Shown here one piece after another: positions 43,555-55,715 of a stretch of 64,000 bases of DNA. Each line of letters starts with the position of its first letter. Positions within the stretch are counted from its first letter, which is position 1. The DNA comes from Conchocele bisecta (taxonomy: Eukaryota > Mollusca > Bivalvia > Lucinida > Thyasiridae), in the NCBI GenBank assembly GCA_029237695.1, contig CM055274.1:22495505-22559504 (forward strand), read 5' to 3'. Below the pieces are notes generated by a model. That model was not told where the DNA came from. It worked only from the letters and a program-made list of their open reading frames with translations, and ran no database searches. The position numbers and the translations under genes are program-made.

Positions 43555-43950
43555 TGGGTGGTTGGTCGGGCGAATTCAATGGCGTAAATTAACGGTACGG
43601 GTTCCTACTTATAGGAATCACAATTTGCCTGGTTTGGCCCTCAGGTACGTTTTTATCTTTGGCTCTTTTGTTGAATTGGGTTATTGCCCATTATAAAAGT
43701 AGTAAGATTATTACTGATCCTACTGCTTTTGTGAGGGGGCCAAGTGATTCTGGTATCAGATCAGGATTATTCTGATTTCAGGTCTGAATATATATTTTTT
43801 TTATTTTAAATATTCAGTTCTGATTTTGGGATCCCCCCACCCTCCCCTTTTGTGCAGGTAATATATGGGATTTAGTACTAAACCCATTGACCCGGCCTTA
43901 AATGACCTTAGCTGTTGATAGTCTGTTAAACCCCAACAAACAAACTCTCT
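43555..43950 (+). mobile_element. H-related SINE-like element, mirror copy
   Basis: Counterpart of 22613-23020; ends TTGATAGTCTGTTAAACCCC then CAACAAACAAAC. Confidence 0.65.
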
Positions 43951-44458
43951 ACAACAGCCAGTTTTGTGTCTTCCCATCAGCAACCGTATTTCCATCAGCT
44001 ATGTGGCTAGATTCAAATCTGACTGAATACAATGGAATAATTGTTGTAAATGTCGTAAGGCCCCTGTCGAGTGTATAGCCCAGTAGCCGATTTCACCAAA
44101 ATTGCTAAGTATACATATCTAGTACACTTTGAGGGAGTAATCATTTTTTTCCCCCACCCCGAAAATTCATTATTATTTCATATAAAACTAACGACTGCAT
44201 ATACTTGATGATTAAAAGTATGCATAATAAAGTGAATTTATAGTAAATTCAGTATACGGTAATAAAAATTAATAAATGCATCCTTAAATTGAAAATTTCT
44301 TGAATGTATATGCGACCATATAGATGTGTTCATAATGTTTTTCTAAGGATATTACCTTGACCTTAGCATCAGCGTATGTCTACTCAAGCATGTGACTTGT
44401 TATCCCCTTGCCATAATGTTAGTCTATGTTAATCCCCTTGCCATAATGTTAGTCTATG

Positions 44459-44704
44459 TTAAACTCTTTGCATGCTGGGAAACTTGTGGGCTATAAATAG
44501 TTCAAAACTAGCAGACAAAAATTCCATCATATTTTCTTTTATTTCTCCTTGTAAATATCATGAATATGTCTTGGAATTTCATTAGAATTGAGTCCTGAGG
44601 ACTCAATTCTAATGAAATTCCAAGACATATTTACAGAGAGAAATAAAATATATAGTCCTAATTTGTTTGGAGGATATTTTCGCCGCTAGCATGCAAAGAG
44701 TTAA
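44459..44704. mobile_element. D-family TTAA MITE, mirror copy
   Basis: Counterpart of 21889-22133. Just before it is a 33-bp direct duplication (AATCCCCTTGCCATAATG twice, about 44400-44460) that the left arm lacks. Confidence 0.85.
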
Positions 44705-44767
44705 TATCTATGTACGAGGGCTGATCCAGAAGTTCGTGGACACCGTCTGTAATTAATGAACACAACG

Positions 44768-45012
44768 TTAACTCTTTGCATTCTAGCGGCGAAAATATCC
44801 GCCAAACGAATTAGGAGTATGTTGTATTTCTCTCTGTAAATATGTCTTGGAATTTCATTAGAATTGTGTCCTCCGGACACAATTCTAATGAAATTCCAAG
44901 ACATATTCATGATATTTACAAGGAGAAATAAAAGAAAATATGATGAATTGTCATCTGCTATTTTTTAACTATTTTTTATAGCCCACAAATTTCCCAGCAT
45001 GCAAAGAGTTAA
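44768..45012. mobile_element. D-family TTAA MITE, mirror copy
   Basis: Counterpart of 21584-21825. Confidence 0.85.
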
Positions 45013-45156
45013 TACCTATGTACGAGGACTGATCCAGAAGTTTGTGGACACCGTCTGTAATTAATGAACACAACGTTATAGATTGTTCAATATTTGCTCA
45101 CAATCCAGTTATTATATACTCCCATCATTTTAATACTTTTAGTGACCTTATACAGG

Positions 45157-45535
45157 GCTCCAGATAAGGAATTTGTAATTGAGTATTGTCACTCTATCAT
45201 ATCTGAAGCAATTGGGTATTTCAATATTTTAATTGGGTAAAATAAAATCACACTACTGTTTACACATCAACAGACGGCAATTATTGAATAGTTTGCTTCT
45301 AAATGAAAACATGTCTTGACATTTCATTAGAGACAATTCTAATGAAATACCAAGATGTGTTTTCATGGAAAATAAGAAAAATATGCTATATTTGTGGTCT
45401 GTTTATTGTTTTCTGTAGCATGATAAAGGTACCACAAATTTGTTATTGCTTTTTGATACTCGCTACTTCTGATTTCAATTGGGTATTGTGCAATTTTAAT
45501 TGGGTATTTAAGCAAATACGCAGCTTATCTGGAGC
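45157..45535. mobile_element. C-family hairpin MITE, mirror copy
   Basis: Counterpart of 21061-21439. Confidence 0.85.
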
Positions 45536-46153
45536 TTGCTTTATAGATAACCAAGGATTGTTTGTACGCTATTAAAGACGGTGCGGAGCAGTCGTAAAAT
45601 TGACGCCAAATCAAACTTATTCTTGCGATATCCGCGTTAATATTTAAAATTTCCTCAATGTAAATTGCGCAGAACCATGAACAACATTTGTGACGATCCA
45701 ACACCATCATTGTATATTATGACATCATTTGATATTATGGTGTAAATTTGAGAGCGCAAACAGCTACAGCATAGTGATTTACTTGAATAAAACAAATGGC
45801 GTCATCAGAAAGTGACAAGACAAGGACTAACATTCAATATTGTGACAACGCCCGTAGAAACAAACAAAATGATGGACATGGGATCAGGAAAGAAAATGGT
45901 GTGGCAATCTCTTGTTTATAAATGACATAAAAGGATGAGCGTTACGGACGTTGCGCTGGGTGATAGACCAGTGGACGTCACCAGCGAAGTAAACATTACG
46001 CTGGTAATAACAAAAATAAAAGTGACAGTGATCATTTGGCCTAGTCTTGAATATGGTATATGTGACTCGTCATAAGAAAATGCATTCCATTACCGTACGT
46101 TAAAGGTACATGCCCACTCAGTACCGGTAGGCACAACATGTACTTTATAGGAA

Positions 46154-46375
46154 TTAACTCTTTACATGCTGGGAAACTTGTGGGCTATAAATAGTTCAAA
46201 TAGTTTCTTTTATTTCTCCCTGTAAATATCATGAATATGTCTTGGAATTTCATTAGAATTGAGTCCTGAGGACTCAATTCTAATGAAATTTCAAGACATA
46301 TTCACAGAGAGAAATAAATCGTATACTTCTAATTTGTTTGGCGGATATTTTCATCGCTAGCGTGCAAAGAGTTAA
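46154..46375. mobile_element. D-family TTAA MITE, mirror copy
   Basis: Counterpart of 20221-20442. Confidence 0.85.
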
Positions 46376-47351
46376 AATAAGGGTATAATTGTGTAACTAT
46401 TCCACCAGTTCTAAAAATTATGAGTGCCTGCTACACAGATATAATCATTTAGTAAATATTTATTTTACTTCTAGTGTCGTTCATTGGTATCAGGCTATTT
46501 GCAAATGAGTTATGGTATTTTTAACTTATTTATACTAATTAAATACGTCACCTGAACAAATCATATTTTTGACAGATTATAAAGTATGATAATTGCACAT
46601 CAAAAAATAAATACAGAATATAAATACGGTAGTAATGTCTGTTAACATTTTAAGGAAACACGGTTATCGCCCCTGATATCAGTGTGGAAAGTTAAGTCTG
46701 ATTTAAAATGTACAATAATGCCATTCAATACGTGGGGTAATGGTGAATGAATGTTTATTTTGCCAGAAAATGTCTCTGATTTTAAGAACATTTTGTGCCC
46801 CATCACGATGATGGAGGGGCAGGGCATTTTGAGTTATGCTTGTATGTTGAACTTGTATTTTTGTCGCGTCCGCTTGCAGACAGCGCGATATAGTTTTTTG
46901 TTAAGAGTTTTTCCTTATATATGTACTTTCAAAGCCTCGGCATGGGTGTCCACAGGTGGAAGACTCGGACCTATGACACCAAAAAAAATGCCTATTAAAA
47001 AAAAATCCCATTACCCCACCCACTTGGTCTCGTACAGTACCATCTTCTATAGAAGATGGTACTGTACGAGACCAAGTGGGTGGGGTAATGGTATTTTTTT
47101 TAATAGGCATTTTTTTGTGTCATATGTCCAAGTCTTCCACCTGTGTGGGTGTCATGATCCATATTGTCATTCCACGCTCTACCCGATGGTCCGGTAATAA
47201 CGATGCCCTTGTTTAATTATTTTCCATTCTACTCTGAAGAGATGTATGATGGCACATGTGAATTATCTCTGTTCTCATAAGCTCTCAAACATGTGTTCTG
47301 AAATAAGTTAAAATTGAAAAACAGCATACGGCAATATTTGGTTCCCGCCAT

Positions 47352-47621
47352 TCAACCCTTTCACCCCGAATAACTGGAATGGATTTTGACATGTTAATTT
47401 TGCAACCAATCAAACCATCACAAAATGATTTTTCAGATTAGTCCATTTATGAAAAAGGGGTGGGTGGGTTTTTTTTTTCTCTCAAAAATATGAAAATTAC
47501 GGTACTTGCGAAAAGTTCAGATCCTGATGAGACGGCTCGTCACGAGCCGGTGTGACGAGCCGGATCATCTGGATCTACACTGTTTACCAATATACAATCT
47601 GGATAGTGTTGAAAGGGTTAA
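47352..47621. mobile_element. E-family MITE, mirror copy
   Basis: Counterpart of 19004-19266. Confidence 0.8.
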
Positions 47622-47730
47622 GTGATATTTTTTTAGTAGGCTAGTTACAGGTGCATTTATCATGTTTATACATGTTATATTTGACTTTGTATGACAAAAA
47701 AATGCATTTACTTTATTTTTCACCTTAATG

Positions 47731-47998
47731 GCTAAGTACACTTTGAGGAGAAATTTTCAATTTAAGGATAAATTTATTAATTTTTATTATACTGAATTTA
47801 TTACATTAACAAAAATGGCTGGGATAATGTAATAAATTCGGTATAATAATTCTGCATACTTTTAATCATCAAATATATGCAGTCGTTAGTTCTATATGAA
47901 ATAATGCATTTTGGGGAAAATAAATGATTACTCCGTCAAAGTATACATGTACTTTGCTAGACAAGTATACTTTGCAATGTTGGTGAAATAGGCTACAG
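47731..47998. mobile_element. A-family MITE, mirror copy
   Basis: Counterpart of 18628-18895. Confidence 0.8.
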
Positions 47999-48128
47999 AT
48001 CTTTCATTTATCTGGAGATCTAAATAACGGGTCAAAGACTCGGGGACCCAGTAAATGGTTGTTTCAAAATATATACCCCACCACCCATTTCTATAGTGTA
48101 CTTCAATGCAATATACAGAAATGGGTCC

Positions 48129-48348
48129 CGGGGGCCCGTTTCACTAAACGTCGTACGACTAAAATGTTCATAAGTACAAATTTAGGATCGTCTGGAAATT
48201 TCAATTGATGGGTTTTCATTTATTGAGCATAGGCTGCCTATGCAATAATTGTTTACAAGAAAACATTGTCAATGTGAAATTTTACAGACTATCATAATTT
48301 TTCACTTACAAACATTTTAAGTTGTACGTTTCGTGAAACGACCCCCAG
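48129..48348. mobile_element. B-family hairpin MITE, mirror copy
   Basis: Counterpart of 18281-18495. Confidence 0.8.
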
Positions 48349-48449
48349 GTCCAAGTCTTCCACCAGCGATCTATTAAGTTGGTCCGTAGTCACCTACAGA
48401 ATACTGGAAATGTTGGACAATGTATGTTGATTAGTATATGATAATTAGC

Positions 48450-49240
48450 AGTGATCCAGATAAGGAATTACTAATTGAGTATTGTCACTCCATCATTTCT
48501 GAAGCAATTGGGTATTTCAAAATTTTAATTGGGTAAAACAAGAATTCCGCCACAGAAGCGGTATCGCGCCTGCTGAGGCATTTGACAATAACTTTAACGC
48601 ATTTGCCTTACAAAAAAACCGGACGAACGCGGACGGACGACGGAAGAAAAAGCGCCGACTATAGTCGCGCCTCTGCTGAAGCAGGCGCGACAATAAAATC
48701 ACACTACTGTTTACACTCAGCAGACCGCACTTATTAAATAGTTTGCTTCTAAATGAAATCATGTCTTGGCATTTCATTTAGAATTGTCTCCTTGGAGACA
48801 ATTCTAATGAAATACCAAGATGTGTTTTCATGGAAAAATAAGAAAATATGCTATATTTGTGGTCTGTTTATTCTTTTCTGTCGCATGATAAAGATACCAC
48901 AAATATTTCATTGCTTTTTGATACTCGCTTCTTCTGATTTCAATTGGGTTTTTGGCAATTTTTATTGCGTATTTAACCCTTTCAACACCACAGACCTCTA
49001 TAGAGACAATGTTTGCAAACAGTGCAGATCCAGATGAGCCGGCTCGTAACGAGCCGTCTCATCAGGATCTCAACTGTTTGTTAATAGTTAAAAAAATTGA
49101 AAAAATTACCCTTTCTGAAGAATGGAATAGCCTGAAAGTTTGAATGGACCAATGAAATAGCATGAAACAGTGGCATGGAACAGCCCATTAAGTTACTTGG
49201 TGTTGAAAGGGTTAAGCAAATACGCACATTATCTGGAGCT
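48450..49240. mobile_element. C-family MITE with nested insertions, mirror
   Basis: Counterpart of 17390-18175, with the same nested E element (48973-49215) and GC-rich insert. Confidence 0.75.
48973..49215. mobile_element. E-family TTAA MITE, mirror copy
   Basis: Counterpart of 17415-17657, nested in the same C element. Confidence 0.85.
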
Positions 49241-49634
49241 CTGATTAGCCTAAATATTCGGACGCAATTTATTCTGAGAAATACATATTTATGTATATGG
49301 TTTCCCAAAACAAAGTTTTCAAATATTTAGTGTTTAGTATGGCATGTACAGGTTTATCACAATAATAAATGTATTTGGAAACCCTATACAATGTATTTAT
49401 ATAAATATGTATTACCCAAAAAAAACAAATGGTGTCCAAATATTTAGGGTTGTTACGGTAGCTTGACCTGTACATTGGTTTTAAACAAAAATACTGGTCT
49501 TTTTTGTCATTAAAGATCACGACTGTAATTATAAGGAAATATATTATCAAGGAAATAAAATTTGAATGGCAACAATCTCTGTGTTTTTCGTACATGTTTG
49601 ACAATCCAGTACATTGGAAATAAACCATTTTGTT

Positions 49635-50415
49635 GTCTCGCCCTCGTTAGTGAAAAATGAGATATGAGGTAGCTGGTCACAATTCCGGCATAGACGTCGT
49701 AGGCAGATTGAACAATTTTGTTCATTTTGAATATCTCTTGGTCCATTTGCACGTCCAAATTTTGATCCGCTAGTCAAATCATTACCAAACTTCAATACCT
49801 TCCTCACATTGTTGGCTGTCCACTTAACGTCATTCGGGTGACATTGACCGTCACCTTGATACATGTCAACAATTTTGGATGTACGTCCAAATGTTGAATA
49901 TCTCCTGATTCGTTAGTCGAATCATTACCAAACTACATCAATACCTCCCGCACATTGATGACCATCCACCCAGTGTCATTTAGATGACCTTGACATTCAC
50001 CTTCGTGATCTTGACGTTTGTGTGTACAATTTTGGGTGTACATCCAAATGTGAATATCTATCTCTTGATCTGCAAGTCGGATCCTTAACCCTTACTACGC
50101 TGAATTAAATGTTGTCGGCTGCTGGAAGTGTTTGTTTTTTTTATTTTCAATATTTATCGACAAAAACTTGGTTTTGACAGCACATGAGAATCGTCTCCAG
50201 TGGAGACGATTCTCATATGCTGTCAAAACCAGTTTTTTGTTAAGAATTAAAGCAAAAATGAAAAACAGCAGACGGCAATTTTCGTCAACAGTGTAGGAAG
50301 GGTTAATACAAATCATAACTTCATCAATAGCTTCCTCACGTTGATGGCTATCAACCAGTGTCTTGAGGGCGACCTCGACAGTTATGTGAAAATCTTTTGA
50401 CGTACATCTAAATGT
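49635..50415 (-). repeat. J-family degenerate tandem repeat, mirror
   Basis: Counterpart of 16235-17003, with the nested F MITE. Confidence 0.7.
50095..50306. mobile_element. F-family TTAA MITE, mirror copy
   Basis: Counterpart of 16337-16550. Confidence 0.85.
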
Positions 50416-51664
50416 TGATTGATTTTATTTATTATAGGAATAAATAGCCTTTTTGTGGAATTTATCGGGGTATAATCTTGGAAAAGTCGCGGGAATACTG
50501 GACGAAGGCCGGAAGTTTATATCCCCGATAAATTCAACAAAAATGCCATTCATTCCTTATAATTCCAGTATTTGAAATAAATCCATCAATAAAATGTTTT
50601 TATTTTCCGTTTTCTTAAGAATTATTTTAACTGCGCCTCACGGTTATGGAAAGTAGTTCAGCGTGGGAGTTTACTGGGATATAAATTTTGGACAGAGACT
50701 TGCTACGGGCCAATCAAATGTTAGGGAATTGTGTAAATATTTTTGTGCTGGAATTATTGGTGTTTATTAATGGCCTACCAAAAGCGAATTAGAATAACCC
50801 GACCTGGTGCCAGGTCCATACCACACCAGTCACTTGCCCTCTTCTCCTAAAAGTAATAGGATTACGAATATAGAGAATAGTAGGTTAGTGCCGTGAATGT
50901 GAATAAATATCTGGCAAGGCTTAGGAAACTGGATGGGCGAGGCTCTGCTGAGCCCATCTTGTTTCCGTGCCGCGCCAGATATTTTTTCCCATTCACGGCA
51001 CTAACCTACGATTCTATTTATCCTGTTAACACCTACAAATAGCTTTAAAATGTGCAAAACAAAACACCAGCCGCATCGTCAAAATCGGAGAATCGACTAG
51101 CACGACAACCGCACATATTCATACGCAGTGATTAGGTCGTATCGACAGGATATCAAAAATGTTTCACAGCACCGTGTCTCACGGCACATACGCACCGTGT
51201 TGACAGGATAAAATTGTATTACTCGTACATTAAGGGTTAAAACCAAATTCGACTCGCATACAAGAATGCCAAAGACGTATCTGAGGTCCAAACCAGGTCT
51301 CGGGTCGGTTTCCGGTAAGGAAAAATCCCAAATCGTTAAATTACCCATAACATGCTCCCAACCAACCACCCAATGGATTACAGTGGAATATCTCGTAAGC
51401 AAAGACACCCTCTGTATTTCCTACATTCCTTTCAAGGAACAACAAAGAGGACATAAAACGTCGTATAATTTTCTGTTTTCTTTATTTTCTTTTTAAAAGA
51501 AAATACAGCAGCGTCTCGCTACCTACAACAAGAGATCACAGTGGTAACTGTACCCTGCAGATGGATCGACGTATATTAAAAGATAACTGTACACTAAAGG
51601 TCGATCCATCGTGCAACTTCTTACTCCTATCATTTACATACATGATGTACACGCTAAACATGGC

Positions 51665-51900
51665 TGTGAGTGTGACTGGAGAAATGGAGTTTATGAGTTT
51701 TGCGACCAGTGTAGATCCAGATCAGCCTGTGCATCCGCAGTCTGATCAGGATCTGCACTGTTCGGCATTCCATCAATGAAACACCCGTCATGCTTCTATC
51801 AAGCAATATAGATCGTTATCAGGCTACAAGACTGTTATTTGATCAGGAGTTACACTGGTCCTGAAAACCATTAAGCTCCATTTCTCCAGTCACAGCCACA
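51665..51900. mobile_element. I-family hairpin repeat, mirror copy
   Basis: Counterpart of 14205-14445. Confidence 0.75.
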
Positions 51901-52090
51901 AAAAAAATGACATGATATCAGACTGAAATTACCATAAATACAGTCTACACACGTTCACTCAAAGTCTAGGGGACTGAGGAATCTACTTTGATACTTTGAG
52001 TTAATATATAGGAAAACATGTACTTGGGGACCAATAATTTGAGTTAGAGGTATCAGTTGTTTGACGTAAGAGAGTTTGAGTTAAGAAGTG

Positions 52091-52248
52091 AGTGAGTGAG
52101 TGAATAGGGTTTAACGTCCGCTTTTCTGACATAGAGGTACAAGCCTCAGGGAGTCTACACGCAGACGGGTCAACGGGGTCGTGTCCCGTATCCACCTGTC
52201 CGAGGGGGGTAAATCCCAACTTCAGAACTCAATATTTACAATCAAAAT
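52091..52248 (-). mobile_element. 5'-truncated G-family SINE, mirror copy
   Basis: Counterpart of 13850-14013, with the same truncation point and target duplication. It was therefore inserted before the arms diverged. Confidence 0.8.
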
Positions 52249-52860
52249 ATGAGTTAAGAAGTGTAGACTGCATGGTAAACTTTGTCAAATGTACGAAGAA
52301 TATTATGAATATATTCATCAACGTTTAATGCCATTTTTGAAAACAATTTATTGTCTTCATTCAATGAAGACCGTCTCGCCAAGGTGGCTCAACTGAGTGT
52401 TAACATCACATACTTTCATTAGAACTTAGAAATAATATGTATTGTGTTTAATGGCCTGTCAACAGCCATGGTGATTCTAGGCTTGTATGATACAAGCACA
52501 TGTTGATGCCTCTACCCATGTAATAGATATGCTAAAATAGGGTTACGAATATTCGTACAGGTTTGACAATCCAGTAGATTGGAAATACTAAACCCCATAT
52601 ATTAGTACTAAACTGCATATATTACCTGTACAAGTACATGTACAAATGGGGGAAAATCCCAAAATCAGAACTGAATATTTACAATAAAAAAAAAAACTTT
52701 ATATATTCAGCCCTGAAATCAGAATAATCCTGATTTGATGCCAATTCCTCGCCACACCAGAATCACTTGGTCCCCTCCCAAAAGCAGTATGATCAGTAAT
52801 AATCTTACTACTTTTATAATGGGCAATAACTCAATTCAGCTCCCAAGTAACAAAAGAGTC

Positions 52861-52908
52861 ACTTGCCCTCTTCTCCTAAAAGTAATAGGATTACGAATAT
52901 AGAGAATA
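52861..52908 (-). other. Displaced 48-bp contig tail
   Basis: These 48 bases are the reverse complement of 15734-15781, the first bases after the first gap, and also equal 50831-50879 in this arm. They are joined to the right arm through a short GAGTCACT/AGTCACTT overlap in place of the expected continuation of the SINE-like element. Confidence 0.85.
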
Positions 52909-53408
52909 NNNNNNNNNNNNNNNNNNNNNNNNNNNNNNNNNNNNNNNNNNNNNNNNNNNNNNNNNNNNNNNNNNNNNNNNNNNNNNNNNNNNNNNNNNNN
53001 NNNNNNNNNNNNNNNNNNNNNNNNNNNNNNNNNNNNNNNNNNNNNNNNNNNNNNNNNNNNNNNNNNNNNNNNNNNNNNNNNNNNNNNNNNNNNNNNNNNN
53101 NNNNNNNNNNNNNNNNNNNNNNNNNNNNNNNNNNNNNNNNNNNNNNNNNNNNNNNNNNNNNNNNNNNNNNNNNNNNNNNNNNNNNNNNNNNNNNNNNNNN
53201 NNNNNNNNNNNNNNNNNNNNNNNNNNNNNNNNNNNNNNNNNNNNNNNNNNNNNNNNNNNNNNNNNNNNNNNNNNNNNNNNNNNNNNNNNNNNNNNNNNNN
53301 NNNNNNNNNNNNNNNNNNNNNNNNNNNNNNNNNNNNNNNNNNNNNNNNNNNNNNNNNNNNNNNNNNNNNNNNNNNNNNNNNNNNNNNNNNNNNNNNNNNN
53401 NNNNNNNN
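52909..53408. other. Assembly gap, 500 N, at end of right arm
   Basis: Exactly 500 N. The left flank is a short displaced tail (52861-52908). The right flank starts directly inside a minisatellite. Confidence 0.97.
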
Positions 53409-54290
53409 AGTGTACCAGCCACATAGGGCCCCACCAAACACCCACTCTGCTTCAAAGGTAGGTTCCTGCACCAAGCACATAGGGCCCCACAAAAGCCCAC
53501 TCTGCTTCAAAGGTTAATTCCTGCACCAGCCACATAGGGCCCCACAAAACCCCACTCTGCTTCAAAGGTTAGTTCCTGCACCAGCCACATAGGGCCCCAC
53601 AAAACCCCACTCTGCTTTAAATGTTAGTTCCTGCTCCAGCCACATAGGGCCCCACAAAACCCCACTCTGCTTCAAATGTTAGTTCCTGCTCCAGCCACAT
53701 AGGGCCCCACAAACCCCCATTCTGCTTCAAAGGTTAGTTCCTGCACCAGCCACATAGGACACCACCAAACCCCCACCCTGCTTCAAAGGTTAGTTACTGC
53801 CCCAACGACATAGAACGAGTTGTAAAGAGACCCACAAACCCCCACTCTGATAAAAAGGCTAGTTACTGCACCAACCACATAGAGCAAGCTTGTCATGAAA
53901 AGGACGAAACGCCACGGTTCTTCAAACGTTAGTTCTTGCACCAACCACATAGGGCCTCACAAAGCCCCACTCTGCTTCAAAGGTTAGTTACTGTACTGCC
54001 CCAACCACATAGACCCACAACCCCCACTCTGATAAAAAGGCTAGTTACTGCACCAACCATATAGAGCAAGTTGTCATGAAAAGGACGAAACGCCACGGTT
54101 CTTCAAACGTTAGTTCTTGCACCAACCACATAGAGCAAGCTGTCATGAAAAGGACGAAACGCCACGGTTCTTCAAACGTTAGTTCTTGCACCAACCACAT
54201 AGAGCAAGCTGTCATGAAAAGGACGAAACGCCACGGTTCTTCAAACGTTATAGTTACTGTACCAACCACATAGAACAATTAAGTTGTCAG
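53409..54290 (+). repeat. Minisatellite, 55-bp then 69-bp units
   Basis: About eight units of 55 bp (GCACCAGCCACATAGGGCCC core) to ~53830 then change to longer, mixed units. The last part, about 53885-54260, has several 69-bp units with GAAAAGGACGAAACGCCACG, giving long translatable runs in both strands that are repeat artefacts. The array begins at the gap edge, so its full length is unknown. Confidence 0.9.
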
Positions 54291-54554
54291 GAGACGGATG
54301 AAACCCAGACTCTACTTCAGCCATTAACCATTTGAAGTCTATTGAAAAATCTGTTTATTGTTTTCATCACAGACGACTGACATATTTTTTTTGCACAATA
54401 GTTCATCTCTGATAACTAAACTTAATTCTGCTTCAAAGGTGTTGTTACCATAAATCTGAAGTTTAACTTACAGTCATAATGCTGACAAAATGCATGGCTT
54501 GTCTCATATGTGCCTGTTATTACAGGTTGCACAGTAGTATTTGTGTTCTTTCAG

Positions 54555-54614
54555 ATTCCAAGATTTGGATCAAGCAGGGGAAGGCCTGCACTAGTCCCAC
54601 CGACTGAGAAAAAG
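54555..54614 (+). CDS. Candidate internal exon, unidentified gene
   Basis: Sixty bases lie between TTCTTTCAG and GTACAC, open in only one frame: 20 codons, IPRFGSSRGRPALVPPTEKK, phase 0 at both ends. The upstream pyrimidine tract is good and the donor moderate. No family is recognised. It lies in non-repetitive DNA just after a minisatellite. It could belong to the same plus-strand gene as 61040-61105. Splice-site shape and composition are the only support. Confidence 0.3.
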
Positions 54615-54850
54615 GTACACAGATAGGATATGTAATTTCTGTTTGATATTCACTGGCAAAAGAAACACTGGTTTACATATACATGTAGCTATGATAAAAA
54701 TAATATATTTTATCAAAACGTATTCTAACAAAATGATATACTGTACATCACATATCACATGTGTAGGTATGCAACTTCATACCAGATACATTTTCAAATT
54801 TTATACTGAAGTTTCTGCGTAATGATAATCTATACTGTTTGTTACAAGTA

Positions 54851-54950
54851 CAGTGGGGTCAGTGTGTAAGTGCACACACGAACGAACACGACAGGTTGGT
54901 TCCAACCTGTCGTGTTCGTTCGTGTGTGCACTTACACGCTGACCCCACTG
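54851..54950. mobile_element. K-family palindromic element
   Basis: 100 bp, about one mismatch between its halves, flanked by TA on both sides; the best preserved copy, outside the arms. Confidence 0.88.
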
Positions 54951-54951
54951 T

Positions 54952-55715
54952 ATGATCATGTGAAACTGATTTACTGATAAACAGTACAGATCCTTGTCAG
55001 ACTATGTGCATGTTAAATTTTAAATTGGGTCTACATTTGTCACAAAGGCCATACTCTTCATTCCTTTGATTAAATGTGTGTACATTGTATCAGTGGAATT
55101 TTAAAATCGTATATACATGTACTTATATTCACAAGGTAATTTGTAATATAAAGACTTGGTTACATATTCATGTTTTTGTTTGTTTTACACGGTATACTGG
55201 TATTTTGCTTTGGGTGTTTTTGTACATTCTGTTTATTAGAACTATTTTTGAAGTTCACTGTTGCACTAATTAGCATATACAAACATAATACAGACTGTTA
55301 TCATCTGGCTAGCTAAAATAACATATAGTATTTATTCTTGACTGTAACACTGTGTATTGGATGTCACACACAGATGTCCTTTTGGTACGTTTCCATGTAT
55401 GTAATTCCAAATATCTCAGCCACAACTGATTTTAGTGTGTGGTATTGTCAGTTATTCGTTTGTACATTTCTAAATGTACAAACCAATACAAAATAAAACA
55501 ATTTTTAAACAATGTACACAAAACAATACATATATACGCCCGGGTCTTAACATATAAATTGATTTGTACCTGTTTAGAGATGTGTTTCATGTACATGTAT
55601 ATAGAAAAAAATCATTGGCAATTCAAAACACGCTAGAAACACCTGTGATGTTAGCAATTACTGCAGCAATGTTGATGCAATAAAGCACAGATACACCGGA
55701 AATTACATATTGTTA
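54952..55715. other. AT-rich unclassified DNA
   Basis: Non-repetitive, with only short chance frames. Could be intron of the candidate plus-strand gene. Confidence 0.4.

Larger units (their letters stand above)
33903..52860 (-). repeat. Right arm of ~19-kb inverted duplication
   Basis: Reverse-complement partner of the left arm. It lacks two SINEs, one 1,571-bp transposon and the 500-N gap found in the left arm. It carries one SINE and about 1.57 kb (34718-36287) that the left arm lacks. Homology stops abruptly at 52860, inside a SINE-like element. Confidence 0.95.

Noticed and set aside
54045..54278. Repetitive protein frames in both strands
   Set aside because: The minisatellite unit of 69 bp is a multiple of three, so frames stay open by chance; the two strands give equally good frames.
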